Shown: positions 20,236-30,794 of the stretch, in pieces
Position numbering within the stretch: the first letter of the stretch is position 1
Layout: every line of letters starts with the position of its first letter
Assembly (NCBI GenBank): GCA_963575745.1
Contig: CAUYUJ010017774.1
Location: 1-64,000, forward strand
Origin: Prorocentrum cordatum
Lineage: Eukaryota; Sar; Dinophyceae; Prorocentrales; Prorocentraceae
Length of the DNA: 64,000 nt
Reading direction: 5' to 3'
The notes under the pieces: model-generated
Database searches by the model: none
What the model was told of the DNA's origin: nothing
What the model saw: the letters and a program-made list of their open reading frames with translations, nothing else
Position numbers and translations under genes: made by a program

Positions 20236-21236
20236 TCATTCCGCCGGCCCGTGATATGGCATCGCTGGTTTTTGTCTGTGCGTTCGTTGCCCATGTTGCG
20301 CTCTTGGGGGCGGGTGTCGTTCGGACGCGTTGCGTGGGGAGTTTTGATGATGAAGCAGTTCCCTGGGGGTCGTCTCTCGATGGGGCGAAATAGAGTCGTC
20401 GTCAAGATGCTTCTTTGGGGGGCCTCTTGGGGTCTGTTGAGAGGCCGTTCGGGGGCGCCTGGGAGACATGTTTGAAGCCTTCTGGGGCTTCTTTTGGGCC
20501 TCCTGGGAGTCTCCTGGGGCCTCTTGGCGACATCTTGGGGCCTCTTGGAGGCCTCTTGGGGCCTCTTTGGGACCTCCTGGGCGCCTTCTGGGACGGAGGG
20601 CTCCATTTTTGAGTTCTCGGTATCCCTCCTGAGTCCCTCTTGGGCCCGTCTTGGGGCCTCTTGGTCCGTCTTGGGCGGCACTTGGGCCGTCTTGAGGGCT
20701 CTCTTGGGTCGTTTCGGCGCCGTCTTGGGAGCTTCGTGGGCCGTCTTGGAGCGGTCTTGGGGGCCTCTTGGGCCGTCTTGGAGCGTCCGGAAGCCGAAAA
20801 AGCCAGAACACAAAAAACATAGAAAAAACCAATGAAAATCAACGATTTTGGCCTCTTGGGGCTCTCTTCGGAGGCCTCTTGGAAGGCTCTTGGGGCGTCT
20901 TGGAGGCCTCTTGGGCTGTCTTGGGGGCCTTTTGGGCCGTCTTGGGGTCATCTTCGGCGTCTTCGAGCGCTCTTTGGGCGTCTCGGGGGCCTCTTGGGCA
21001 GTCTTGGGGGCCTCTTGGGGCACTCTGAGCGCGCTCTGGGGAGCCTGAGAGGCCGCACCCAGAAGGAAAACCATCTCTGAGTAGACTTGGTCGGGCGGCG
21101 GTCGGGCGGCGGTCGGGCGGCGACGGGCGTTGGTCGGGGTACTTTTCGCCGGGGGACCCCCAGGGGCCGCCCCGCGCGCGCGAACTAGAAATACTGTTAA
21201 TACTGTTAACCAGTTACCGGAGATCTTAGCACGCCC
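20236..21236. repeat. GGCCTCTTGG repeat block between coding segments
   Basis: Degenerate GGGGCCTCTTGG and GGGCCGTCTTGG units, densest at 20420-20800 and 20850-21030. The block ends near GGAGATCTTAG (21220-21230), after which protein-like sequence begins. It could be an intron filled with repeats (AG acceptor at 21230) or an insertion. Long frames on either strand here are repeat artefacts. Confidence 0.7.
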
Positions 21237-21305
21237 TGGCCCGTTGGGCCGGCGAATTTCCGCAACAATGCGCAGAAGCACCATGGCGACGTCGTCCCGG
21301 AGAGC

Positions 21306-23357
21306 ATGTGGGCTGCTTATGTCGTGCACCAGCTGAAGAACAATTCCATCCGCGCGTTCCTGGCTGGCGAAATCACTTACTCCGGCGCCGGCGACGTCCT
21401 CGTGCCAGACTGCGCGAACGACGTCGACTGCAGCGTCGACGTCTGGGACACATTGATGCTGGACCATCCCGTCTTGGACCCTGGCCACGTTCGCGATCAC
21501 GTGGCGCTCGTCGTGGCGGAAGAGCAGATGAGGGCGGTCGCGGCCGCTGCGGCGGAAAAGCAGACGGGGGCAGGCACGGGTGATTTCCCTGCGCTCGCGA
21601 ACGGTGAGAAAGGATCTCTCTTCGTCGAGGCCGTGGAGCGCGGTGAGCTCCACCTGTGCCTCGCGACCGCGGGCGCTGACGAGCAGCCGCTCCTGCGACT
21701 GCAGCGCGGAACGTCAATCCGCGGACGGGTATTCGTTTGCATCGGCGAATACGTTGGCGCCGAGGCAAATGCTATCTCAGCCTTGAAGCGCAGCCTCCGC
21801 ACAGATCCGTCGCCGTGCTGCAGGTCGCTGCTGCCGGAGCACGGCGCGGCCCGCGCTGGCGGCCAGCGCGGGCCCAGTGTCTTCGAGCAGATGAGCCCCG
21901 AGGAGATCCGTGAGCAGTCCGTGAACATAGGTAAGAAGTTCACGGACGCGCAGATGCAGTTCATCAGCCGCGCACTTGACCGAGAAGACGGCGCTGCCTT
22001 GTGCGAGGCCTACCCGGGCACCGGCAAATCAGCGACGGCGGCGGGCATCATTGCCAACGCTGCGAAGCATTGCTCTGGCAAGGCCAAGTGCGTGGCCCTG
22101 GCCCAGCAGCGTTCCATGCGCGACGAGCTGCTGTCCAACGTCCGCTCCGCGCTGGGCGACCCGCTGGCCGCTGCCGGCGTGGGGCGACCCGCAGACGAAG
22201 CCCCGTCAGACGACGAAGGTTATCTGGACTCGCAAGTGTTATCGGCAGTGAGCGGGCGATTTACCGGCCTGCAGATGCGCATCGAGGAATTGCGCAACGA
22301 CCTGGCCGCCGTCCGCTGCAACCCGGACGCAGGCGCGCTCGAGCGGAGGGAGCGGTTGGAGAAGACGGAGCTGATGCGGCACCCGCGTTTCGAATACGAC
22401 GTCCTCCAGGAGGAAGCTGCGGAAAAGCTATTCCACGATGTGCGCGTGTTCGCGATGACCATCGACGCTTTCAACAACGTCCAGAGCGGCCGCAGCTGGT
22501 TGTCCAAGATTTTCAAGCGGTTCGAGATTGCGTTCGTCGTCATCGACGAGGTTCATCAGGCCAACTTCGGCGAAGTGCACGCCGCTCTGCACTCCGCGCC
22601 TGGCGCAGTCGTGCACTTCGACTCCGCCCAGGAGATCCGCCACCGACCTGCGACGGAGTTCTTGCGAGAGCCGAGACCCGACAGAGGAGGCAATTACTAC
22701 GAGTGGCAGATGGCCTGCCACGGCAAGCCCCGCGTGCGTGCTTGGGGCCATGTTCCCGCGGACAGCGCCTCCTCCTTGCCAGTCTCCCATCGGTTCGGCC
22801 CTTCGACTGCCAAGCTCCTCAGGGCAACCTCAGCTGTCTACGGTCGGCGTGGCCGGGAAATCAAGTGCGCTATCGAGTGCGCCTGGGAGAGCGCGCGCCC
22901 GTCCGTGGACTTGTCCACTGCCCCGTACACTGCGATGCGCTTCGTGCTCTACAGTGGCGCGCGGTGGATTCCGTCGCTATCCCGCGGCGTGCTCGCCGAC
23001 GATGCCGCGGAGGTAGGCCGGATTGATCGCGCGGCTCCAGGTTCGTCTGCCGCGGTAGCGGCGAGGTCGCAAACGCCGACGTTGCGCGCCGGGGCCTCCG
23101 ACATCATTTTTCCCCAGATGTTGTTCGAGGGCTTGTTCTTCCTGCGCGTGCTGGCGAGAGGTGGAGGGGGGCCCGAGTCTTTCGCGCGTTCAGAGACGAT
23201 CCCCATCCTGTACACCCCTCTCATATTACGACACAGAACTACCACCGCGCATTTTTCCCCCGGAGCCGTGCGAACGCGGCTCGGGGGAAAAATCTGCGGT
23301 GCCGAGAGCGGGGGGAAGGGGTCTGTCAAGGTCCACGAGCGTTGTCGAAAGCTTTAG
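21306..23357 (+). CDS. SF1-type helicase-like protein
   Basis: Contains superfamily 1 helicase motifs in order: Walker A AYPGTGKS (Lys about 241), Walker B VVIDEVHQ (Asp414/Glu415), a motif III-like stretch ending FDSAQEI, and a motif IV-like SHRFGPST (Arg about 496). Known SF1 enzymes use ATP to unwind nucleic acid. The first ATG is 21306, but in-frame protein-like codons (including FRNNAQKHHGDVVPES) extend back to about 21231, so the true 5' end may lie upstream, perhaps in the 19503 frame. Motifs V and VI are not seen before the frame runs into a hairpin at 23251; the last ~45 codons are probably not original, suggesting C-terminal truncation or an intron. Confidence 0.7.
   Translation: MWAAYVVHQLKNNSIRAFLAGEITYSGAGDVLVPDCANDVDCSVDVWDTLMLDHPVLDPGHVRDHVALVVAEEQMRAVAAAAAEKQTGAGTGDFPALANGEKGSLFVEAVERGELHLCLATAGADEQPLLRLQRGTSIRGRVFVCIGEYVGAEANAISALKRSLRTDPSPCCRSLLPEHGAARAGGQRGPSVFEQMSPEEIREQSVNIGKKFTDAQMQFISRALDREDGAALCEAYPGTGKSATAAGIIANAAKHCSGKAKCVALAQQRSMRDELLSNVRSALGDPLAAAGVGRPADEAPSDDEGYLDSQVLSAVSGRFTGLQMRIEELRNDLAAVRCNPDAGALERRERLEKTELMRHPRFEYDVLQEEAAEKLFHDVRVFAMTIDAFNNVQSGRSWLSKIFKRFEIAFVVIDEVHQANFGEVHAALHSAPGAVVHFDSAQEIRHRPATEFLREPRPDRGGNYYEWQMACHGKPRVRAWGHVPADSASSLPVSHRFGPSTAKLLRATSAVYGRRGREIKCAIECAWESARPSVDLSTAPYTAMRFVLYSGARWIPSLSRGVLADDAAEVGRIDRAAPGSSAAVAARSQTPTLRAGASDIIFPQMLFEGLFFLRVLARGGGGPESFARSETIPILYTPLILRHRTTTAHFSPGAVRTRLGGKICGAESGGKGSVKVHERCRKL
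23251..23293. repeat. Perfect hairpin ATTTTTCCCCCG...CGGGGGAAAAAT
   Basis: ATTTTTCCCCC and GGGGGAAAAAT bracket GAGCCG/CGGCTC around a short loop, an almost perfect 43-nt palindrome. Degenerate relatives occur near 25770-25812 and 46095-46132. It sits at the junction between the helicase frame and the next gene and may be a small insertion or a 3'-end structure. Confidence 0.6.
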
Positions 23358-23401
23358 GGCCACCGTCAGGCGAGGTGAGCAGGCGCGTCGGCGGGCCGCC
23401 C

Positions 23402-25030
23402 ATGGCGCTGGAGTCGACCACGAAGGCAATCTTGACGATGATCCTTGCGAACGATGTGGGCGTAAACTTCGCCACGTTAGTGCGGGGCGCCCTGGAAGAC
23501 GATGAAGCGCGGGCGGCGTTCGGTCTGCCGGACTTCGTCGCTGATGCCCCCAAGCTCTGGCGCGTGATGACGCCCGAGGCTGCCGTGGGCTCCGACGGCC
23601 TCCTCTCGCAGACTACGCTATTTCCCAGGGACCTCTCCGCGCGCGATCTGCGGCGCCATGCCAAGGAGCCCAACCGACACAACGTGTCCTTCTCCAGGTG
23701 TATTCTTTTCGCTTCGTCTCACGAGTGCGAGGAATGCTTCTACGACCGCGACGCCGCCCCTCACTGGCGAAGGCATCAGGATTACATCTCAGGCGCAGGC
23801 GGCGACGTGGACATCGAGAAGATCGACTGCCGCGGGCCCGGTGCGGAGGAGGCTACGCGGCCGGAGTGGTTCACGTCGCCAAGCGGAGCGGCGGGGGCAG
23901 CTGATATGTTCCGCGTCGCCACGACCTCCCTGTCCCCCATCCCACGCGTGGTCGCGAAGCTCCGCGACCAGCAGGCACGCGCGCCGGTGCGCTCGCTGTC
24001 GGCGCAGGCCATATCCATCGCGCAAGCCGTCGGAGACGCCTGCGAGTGGATGATGGACAGGGGCGCTCTGCCGACGGCCGCTCGTGAGCGAGCTTCGCAG
24101 GTGAACCCCTTTCGGACTTCCTCGCGGGTGAGCCAGCCCGACATGCGCGGCCTCGCGTCGGACCCGACTGCGCTGCACGCAGTTCGCAGCCAACTTCTCA
24201 AGCGCTTGGGGATTGTGGTGCAGAACGGCCGAGCAGCGATCACGGCAATGCACGTGGACGCCACGCGGGCGCAGGACGACGAAGCATCTCCTCACGGTGA
24301 CACTGTGGAGCGCGCGATAGCCGCAGGGCGTGTGATCGCGTTGCATGCGGCCCAGCTCTTCCCCGACGTTTTCGCGGCGGAGTTCCCCCTGCGAGCGTCG
24401 CTCATGCCCAGGAAGAGGCTGCGCCTAGGCGGCGTCGTGCTGCGAGAGTGCTGGGAGGCCCGCGCCGCTTTAGCACTGGCGTTGCAGCGCCCTGGTCACG
24501 ACGATCCGAGGATGCTCATGTACCAGTTCCTGGGGGAGAACAAACAGCGCAACCAGGCATCAGCGAACCCCCCCACGTTTCCCTTGCACTTCCGCGACAT
24601 GCCCGTCAACGTGGGCCAGGCCTTGGCAGCGACAGTGCTTTTTTTCACGGGCGGAGAGGTCTCGGAGAAGATGGTGGTCGTTCGCTCGCGAGCACCGACG
24701 CCTGAGCATCGTAGGGAGGCCGCGGACACGCGTCGGGATATCATATACGCAGTGAACGCATTGTCTGCAATTCTTCGCAGGAGGCACGGCTCCCCGGCCG
24801 ACGTGCATTTGCCGCGCGTGCCCAACTCTGCGCGCGCCGATGCCGCGCGAAAGTGCGCGGAGGAAGCGTTCGAATGCATCCTCTGCTCGAACACGGGCGT
24901 GCTGGAATACTTTTCGAGGCACGGCACCCAGATCAGGGACTTCTGCCCGCTTTGCGAGACATGCATCCTGTGCAGCGGGAGCGGCCTCTGGCCCGACGAT
25001 GCGACGCCGTGCCCTGCGTGCGCAGTCTAG
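23402..25030 (+). CDS. Unknown protein with C-terminal zinc ribbons, 542 aa
   Basis: Starts at the ATG in CCCATGGCGCTGG (MALESTTKAILTMILANDVG). The middle has a CEEC pair; the last ~70 residues are rich in Cys pairs: FECILCSNTG, DFCPLCETCILCSGSG and CPACAV at the stop. CILCSGSG resembles the CxxCxGxG repeat of DnaJ-type zinc-binding domains, a structural similarity only. It follows the helicase frame closely and could once have been its continuation. Function not recognised; the length of the uninterrupted frame and non-repetitive composition support a real coding region. Confidence 0.55.
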   Translation: MALESTTKAILTMILANDVGVNFATLVRGALEDDEARAAFGLPDFVADAPKLWRVMTPEAAVGSDGLLSQTTLFPRDLSARDLRRHAKEPNRHNVSFSRCILFASSHECEECFYDRDAAPHWRRHQDYISGAGGDVDIEKIDCRGPGAEEATRPEWFTSPSGAAGAADMFRVATTSLSPIPRVVAKLRDQQARAPVRSLSAQAISIAQAVGDACEWMMDRGALPTAARERASQVNPFRTSSRVSQPDMRGLASDPTALHAVRSQLLKRLGIVVQNGRAAITAMHVDATRAQDDEASPHGDTVERAIAAGRVIALHAAQLFPDVFAAEFPLRASLMPRKRLRLGGVVLRECWEARAALALALQRPGHDDPRMLMYQFLGENKQRNQASANPPTFPLHFRDMPVNVGQALAATVLFFTGGEVSEKMVVVRSRAPTPEHRREAADTRRDIIYAVNALSAILRRRHGSPADVHLPRVPNSARADAARKCAEEAFECILCSNTGVLEYFSRHGTQIRDFCPLCETCILCSGSGLWPDDATPCPACAV

Positions 25031-25250
25031 AGGTTGCTCGAGTCTGCCGTTGCCCTCGCTTCTCCGTTGTCTCCGAACCCTGACTCCGCGCCCGCCCCCC
25101 CCCGCTCGTGAAACGCGCGGGGGCGCAGAGGCGCCTTGTACAGGGCGTTGCTCGTTTATAGATGCCCCTGTATTCAGCGCGCGTTGTCCGGAACTTGCCT
25201 TGCATGCGGCTACCTACTGGGTAATGATAAATAACCCCACTTCATAGGGC
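25031..25250. other. Intergenic
   Basis: Nothing recognised downstream of the zinc-ribbon gene. Confidence 0.4.
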
Positions 25251-25700
25251 CACATCTGCTGTGTCATAAGGCACACTACCAGATAAAAGGTATGCCGGAT
25301 ATCCAGGTTATCTAGCAACGACTTTCCCCAAACACAGAATAGCACATGACATGTGTGCCATATAGCGCTCATGCGAAATAGTAGATTTGCCAGACGGCAG
25401 GTTCGCCAGATAACGGATAGCAGGTTTGCACGTCTGCAAGATGACAGACTTGCCCGATGACGGCATTGCCAGATAACAGGAATGCCAGATATCCAGCCTC
25501 ACCATACGACAACTTTTCCAGAACACATGTTCACATATGACACGTTTACCAGATAACAGGTACATCAAATAACAGATTCGCTAGATAACAGATTTGCCGG
25601 ATAACGGGTGGCATATTTCCACGCTTGCAGGATAACAGACATGCCCGATAACGCCCTTGTTATATGAATAACAGGTAAGCCAGATTCCAGCAGAGGGCGA
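25250..25700. repeat. Degenerate ~18-bp tandem repeat (CCAGATAACAGGTTTG)
   Basis: Roughly twenty imperfect copies of CCAGATAACAG plus TTTG or TATG. AT-rich compared with the flanking genes; no coding signal. Confidence 0.7.
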
Positions 25701-26735
25701 GCTGTGTTCGTTTTCCGCTCGATAGGTCGTCGCGCTGGCGCGGTCGGACAATGGCGTGATATTTAATGGATTTCCCCGCCCGGACTGCGTTCGCGCCGGT
25801 CCGGGAGAAAAATGCACGGCGCGACATCTACTGCCTCGATGCTTAAGTTATCGCACCAGGAGGTAGCGAGGAGACTGTCTTGTGCCGTCTTGCAGCCAAT
25901 TAGGGCGTCCTGATGCCATCTTGGTTCGTCTTGGCGTCGCCGCCTCTGCCTTTCCAGTCAGCGCCGCTGTTTTAGAGCACGGCTGTTCTAGTTCAAAGCC
26001 CTACTTACAGAACGTATCACATGATACATAAGGCAGGGTTTCGTTCCAGTGAGTGATGTGCGAGAGAGTTTTGTTCATCGTCGACGCATGTGATACGCGT
26101 GACATATCATCGCGTATGTGGTCGTATATGACGTGCTGTGAGTATGGCCAGCCTCGTATCCGACCTATCTGGTATACGATTTGTCGTGCAAGCTATGCTT
26201 TGTATATGGCGTGCTTGGTAAGCTGCTGCCCCAGCTGCAGTCAGCCGTCGTTCGTTGCACAGCGCCATGTCACGTTGCCGTCGACGGCCTTTATGCAGGT
26301 TCACAGGTGAAGCCGCCAAGCGCACGCCGCCCGTGCCCTCCGCCCCGCGCGCTGCCCTCCGCGCCATGGCGCTGTCCCGCCCTGTCCCGTTCGTCAACCG
26401 GGCTACCGGAGTGCAGGCGGGCTGGGCTCTGCCTCGATCTCAGCGAGTCATGATCCGTCCTTCGGTCAGTTGGTAGGTTGTCTCCATTAAGGTTTCACGA
26501 GGTTTCCTCGAATGCTCAGTCATTCCTGCTTCTGGGACTCTTCTGACTGATGTTTGGCGCCCAGAGCAGTCTCCGGCGTTCGGGATAAAGACAGTTCAAT
26601 CGTCCAGATGATATGTCGCCTCTCGGAGTCACGTTTAGATCAGCGGATTTCGAAAAATTCTGGATCAACCCAACGCCCTGGCATACGCCCGTCGGCCGCC
26701 GAGCAGGGTAAGGAGGAGGGGGCGCTGCTGCTGCG
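25701..26735. other. Intergenic
   Basis: Includes a stem-loop-like sequence near 25770-25812 (CCCGCCCGGACTG with CCGGTCCGGG), CATATGATACGTG-type degenerate repeats near 26000-26220, and a GC-rich patch at 26310-26440 with no recognised gene. Confidence 0.4.
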
Positions 26736-26870
26736 GCGTGCGATTCTTGCCGGGTGGATTGGCTGGAGTGGGACGACACAAACTTCGGGTGGCGGTGCAT
26801 GATCTGCCCGCACTGGAGCAAGGAAGACGCCAAGCTGGCGCAGGATTGCGACTGCTGCATTTGTTTTCTA
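26735..26870 (+). CDS. Possible zinc-finger exon
   Basis: A short frame reads CDSCRVDWLEWDDTNFGWRC followed by MICPHW and a C-x-CC-x-C cluster. The CxxC-(16)-CxxC spacing with several Trp resembles a small zinc-binding domain. It lies in a ~140-bp GC-rich patch flanked by (TG)ATGTGGCATG-type repeats, as expected for an exon between repeat-filled introns. Exon borders cannot be fixed. Confidence 0.35.
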
Positions 26871-26874
26871 AATG

Positions 26875-27240
26875 ACATATGATGCATAAAGCATGCCTCG
26901 TGTCTGCCCTGTGTATGACACGCGTTGTGCATGGCGTGCATCTTATGTGCTGTGGTCGTACATGGCGTGCCTCGAATGTGGCATGCCTCGTGAGTGTCTG
27001 GTGATGTATGTTGCATTCGTTGTGTGGCATGGTTTCTATATGCATTGTATATTTTATGCCGTCAAGTCTTCTTGTGTTGTATTACGCATTCACTGTGTAC
27101 CGCATGATACGTATTCGACGTCATATGTATATAGCATGGCGCGTACATGACTCGTGTTGTATGTGGCATGTCTTGTGCGTCTTATACTTTGTATATGGAC
27201 TGGGTCGCATTCGGTGTTTGTTGCGCACACCTCATTGATA
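26875..27240. repeat. Degenerate GTATGTGGCATGCCTCGTG repeats
   Basis: Irregular repeats of CATGGCGTGC, TGTGGCATG and TTGTGTATG. The same sequence type resumes at 27765-27960, bracketing the 27241-27738 coding patch; both may be introns of one gene. Confidence 0.6.
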
Positions 27241-27738
27241 TATAGTCCGCTAGAGGACGACCCATGGTGCGAGCACTTCACGGGTCGCCTGCACCTCAGG
27301 AAGGTGGCGACTTGGGCGCCGGACACCGTGGTCAACTTATTTCACCCGAGGGCGGTGCGCCGTGTACAGACCCCGTGGGGCGCGGCACTGCCCTCGCCGC
27401 CGACGGGTTGGGGCGCGGCCGCGGCGGCGGCCCCGCCCCCGCCGCCGCCCGCGCGGCAGGCGGGCGCAGGATCAGCGGTCGTCCCGCCGCCGCCCATGCT
27501 CGAGATCACCGACGGCACCGCCCAGGACGGGCCCGAGGACGAGGTTCCCGAGGCCGCGGCGAGCTCCGCGCCGTCGCCGGCGGCAGCGACGGCCGAACAG
27601 ACCGCGGGCGACAACGCCGCGAGCGAGACCGACGGCTCCGCGCAGGAGGAGACCACGCAGAACTTGAGCGAGCGCGTCGTCGCCCTCGAGCGAGCGGTGA
27701 GCGAGCTGCAGCAGCAGCTCGCTCGCCTTCTCGGGTAG
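27241..27738 (+). CDS. Possible 3' exon ending in a coiled coil
   Basis: An uninterrupted frame begins after GATATATAG, reads EDDPWCEHFTGRLHLRKVAT and continues with WAPDTVVNLFHPRAVRRVQT, then a Pro/Ala-rich acidic linker, and ends with a heptad-like NLSERVVALERAVSELQQQL before the stop. No in-frame ATG is near the start, so it is more likely an internal or terminal exon than a complete gene. No family recognised. Together with the Cys-rich patch at 26735-26870 it could belong to one plus-strand gene. Confidence 0.4.
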   Translation, partial: YSPLEDDPWCEHFTGRLHLRKVATWAPDTVVNLFHPRAVRRVQTPWGAALPSPPTGWGAAAAAAPPPPPPARQAGAGSAVVPPPPMLEITDGTAQDGPEDEVPEAAASSAPSPAAATAEQTAGDNAASETDGSAQEETTQNLSERVVALERAVSELQQQLARLLG

Positions 27739-29194
27739 AGCGCCGCGCTCGACGGATTTGGCTTAATCTGTATCTGGCATGTCTCGTGCATGGCTTGTCT
27801 TGTATGTGGCGTTCGTTGAATATGTCAAACTATGTAATTGACATTGTTTGTATGCGGTCTGTCTAGCACGCAGCGCCCATTTTGTATACATGTCATGGTA
27901 CAACAGTTTTGTGCGCATCAGTATGGCATGCCGATGCAGTGTGCCAAATCTACGGGGCTGCATTTTTTAATGCGCGCTCAGAATACGACGCGGTGAGTCG
28001 TTCATTAATTTTCCATAGCGGTTTCTCTCGTCTCCTCTGCCTGTTCAGTCTTGCGAATCAGCAGCTCTGCGCCGAAGCGGCCAGGCGGCCAGGTAGCTGC
28101 AGCATTCGAGTGTATAGGTGCATTTTCGCATCCGGGGAGCCGTGCCGCAAGGCGTCGACGTATGTCCTCATGAAGGGCTCGTGGGTTTCGTGACCCATGA
28201 GCGATAGCGCCATTTCGTAACCACAGGTTTGTATTGTGAGAAGCATTGACATGTTTTGTAACGCATTTCGTAACTATCCTATGCCCGTTGCGCCTCCAGC
28301 AGCCCGGCCAATGTGACCACGAGGGCAACCCAGTCAACCCACTGTGGTTAGACTGCCTCTGACTGCAGGCCCCCTTTGAAGATATCACTTGGTCACAGGG
28401 GTGATCCAGTCAGCCGAAGTCGGCTAGGCTGCCCTGTTCACTCGGTGAGTTCTCCGCAACCTCCACGTCTTTTTTTTCTGTTCACGTGCTTCGGCCGACC
28501 ACCTCGGCAGCGAGACGGCCATCGCGCGCTCGCGCTACTCATCGATACTAGCAATTTAAAAAAGTTGTTTCGCTGTTCAAGTTAGTGTGTTCCCATCAGT
28601 GCCCTTATGTTCTGTACACGGCTTGATACGTATGCCAAGAACATGACATTACCTGTAGATGGCTCCTTCTGCATACATCATGTATTGTTCTTAGATTGCC
28701 GCGCATGCGGCGTACCAATATGGGAATAAGAAACCACGCACGCCCGCAGAGGCTGTCCGAAATTCCCCGGGAGGCCCGCGGAAGCCTCTCCAGGGCCTAC
28801 CAGGCTTCTCTGGGGGCGCCCAAAATAAATGGCACAAGCATTGGTTCCCGCGGGAACCTGGGTACCTCGGCGGCGGCCCCCTGTGAGGGCCATCCCAGGC
28901 CCCACGATCTGCTGCGCGGTCTAGCGCTCGACTGCTTAGCGCGGCTACCTCGTTGGAAGTGCCCGGGGCTGCCAACGCCACCGCAGCCGTGGCCACTCGC
29001 TCGCGGCAAGACATTTCATGCGATGACAATTTATGCGATCGCGCGTGAGAAGACAATCTATGCGGCCGCGCTCCATTGGATATCTGGCGGGCCCGCTCGG
29101 GCCCGCCATAATCCCGCCCGCCAGGTTTTGGATATACTTCATTGGGGACGCAGACGCGCACGTTGAAAAGTACCACGTTGCGCGCGGTACCTAT
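27739..29194. other. Intergenic, hairpins, no gene recognised
   Basis: Contains GTATGTGGC-type repeats to 27960, mixed sequence to 28700 and a GC-rich block at 28730-29130. That block ends in nested palindromes: GGCGGGCCCGCTCGGGCCCG, an inverted repeat with a short centre, followed by CCCGCCCGCCAGG. Confidence 0.4.
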
Positions 29195-29790
29195 GAATAA
29201 TCTGTATTATACCGTTTACGCGCAACCCAGAAGTCCGCACCGTTTACGTGCTGTCTCTGGGGCCGAACTTCTGGGTTGCACGTGAACGGTGCGAGTTTCT
29301 GGGCTGCGCGTAAAGGGTACAGGACAGATGTGTGCAGATGCGCATTCCCTTGTATTCTGTGTGGTGACATTTCATTGTACCGGGATGTATTGTGCAGCGT
29401 TGTGTTGCGCTGTATTGCGTTGTGCCGTTGCGTCGCATTGTATTGTATAGTATTGTCTTGTCTTGCGTGGTTTCGAAACAGGCCTGGGAGGACCATCGCT
29501 GAAAACAGGCCCAGGAGGACCATCGAATCCTTTCTCTTGTACCGTTTACGTGCAACCCAGAAGCTCGTCCCGTTTACGTGCGGTCTCTGAGTACGAACTT
29601 CTGGGTTGCACGTAAACAGTACGAAGTCCTGGGCTGCACGGAAACAGTACGAACTCATTGGCTGCACGTAAACGGTACGAGACACAGGAATGCAGATTCG
29701 CATTACCTTGTACTCTATGTGGTGACATTGCGTTGTATTGGGTTGTATTGTGCAGCATTGCCTTACATTGTACCGGGGCGTGCGTAGAAA
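29195..29790. repeat. TACCGTTTACGTGCA repeat family, block 2
   Basis: About one and a half units of the family described at 18516: inverted TACCGTTTACG heads, TACTCTATGTGGTGACATTGCG, a TTGCGTTGTATTG tract and TTTCGAAACAGGCCTGGGAGG. It breaks off at 29775 (GTACCGGGGCG). Confidence 0.9.
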
Positions 29791-29894
29791 AACGACCATC
29801 CGTCGATATCATGAGGTAATGGCGTTCTGCATTGCAAGTAAGGATCGTGCGTGTCGTACGAAACGTGCGAGGGGTGTGCCGCGACACGGGCGCG

Positions 29895-30185
29895 GGGCCA
29901 GAATACGCTCAAACAGGGTCCTCCTGGAACGGCGGAGTGTCCATTATCTTCGCCCGCGCGTGAGGCCACCGCATCGTTTCCATTATCTTCGCCCTACGCT
30001 CAAACAGGGTCCTCCTGGAACGGCGGAGTGTCCATTATCTTCGCCCGCGCGTGAGGCCACTGTATCGTTTCCATTATCTTCGCCCGCGCATGAGGCCACA
30101 TTCTCGGTCCCATGAGACCACTGTATCGTTTCTATTATCTTCGCCCGCGCGTGAGGCCACATTCTCGGTCCCATGAGATTCGCCC
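29895..30185. repeat. Direct repeats, TCCATTATCTTCGCCCGCGC units
   Basis: A ~110-bp unit (CTCAAACAGGGTCCTCCTGG onward) is present at 29908 and 29999; 45-50-bp sub-units TTTCCATTATCTTCGCCCGCGCRTGAGGCCAC follow several times to 30185. Confidence 0.85.
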
Positions 30186-30299
30186 GCACGTGGGGCCACA
30201 TTGTCGCATTCATCTGTTACAGCCCAAAAACCGTGTTCGCCCTCCCCCCCCCTCCCCCCCATGGAGCAAAGCTGGGTGTAGGCGGAAGCGCCGACCTGC

Positions 30300-30790
30300 C
30301 CGGCCCACGAGTCAGCTTTGCACTTCGGGGGGGAGGGGGGGGAGGGAAAGAGGGAGGGAGGGAGGGAAGGTGGAGGAGGCAGGAGGAGGAGGAGGAGGAG
30401 GAGGACGACGACGAGGAGGAGGACGAGGAGGGAGGAACAGCTTTGCACTTCGGGGGGGAGGGGGGGAGGGAAAGGGGGAGGGAAGGGGGAGGGAAGGGGG
30501 GAGGGAGGCAGCGGGGGAGGAGGGGGGAGGAAGAGGAGGGTGAAGGGGAGGAGGAGGAATGAGGAATGAGGAATGAGGAATGAGGAATGAGGAATCAGGA
30601 GGAGGAGGACGAAGAGGAGGAGGAGGAGGAGGAGAAGGAGGAGGAGGAGGAGAAAGGAGGAACAACTCTGCACTTCGGAGGGGAAGGGGGGGAAGGGAAG
30701 GAAGGAGGAAGGGAGGGAGGAGGGAGGAAAAGGAGGAATGAGGAGGATGGAGGAGGAGGAGGGGCGACGAGGAGAAGGAACGAGGATGAT
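30300..30790. repeat. GGA-rich block with three repeated modules
   Basis: Purine-rich sequence punctuated by three copies of GCTTTGCACTTCGGGGGGGA (variants near 30311, 30438 and 30665). Also a perfect ATGAGGA pentamer-plus tract at 30558-30595. Confidence 0.88.
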
Positions 30791-30794
30791 TTTC

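Noticed and set aside
20217-21653. 478-codon minus-strand frame over the GGCCTCTTGG block and start of the helicase gene
   Set aside because: Mostly Pro/Arg/Lys repeat translation; the opposite strand carries recognisable helicase sequence.
28980-30200. CRISPR-like array from regularly spaced TACCGTTTACG or TTCGCCCGCGCG repeats
   Set aside because: Spacers are themselves repeated and diverged, the context is eukaryotic, and there are no cas-like genes; these are satellite or transposon repeats.
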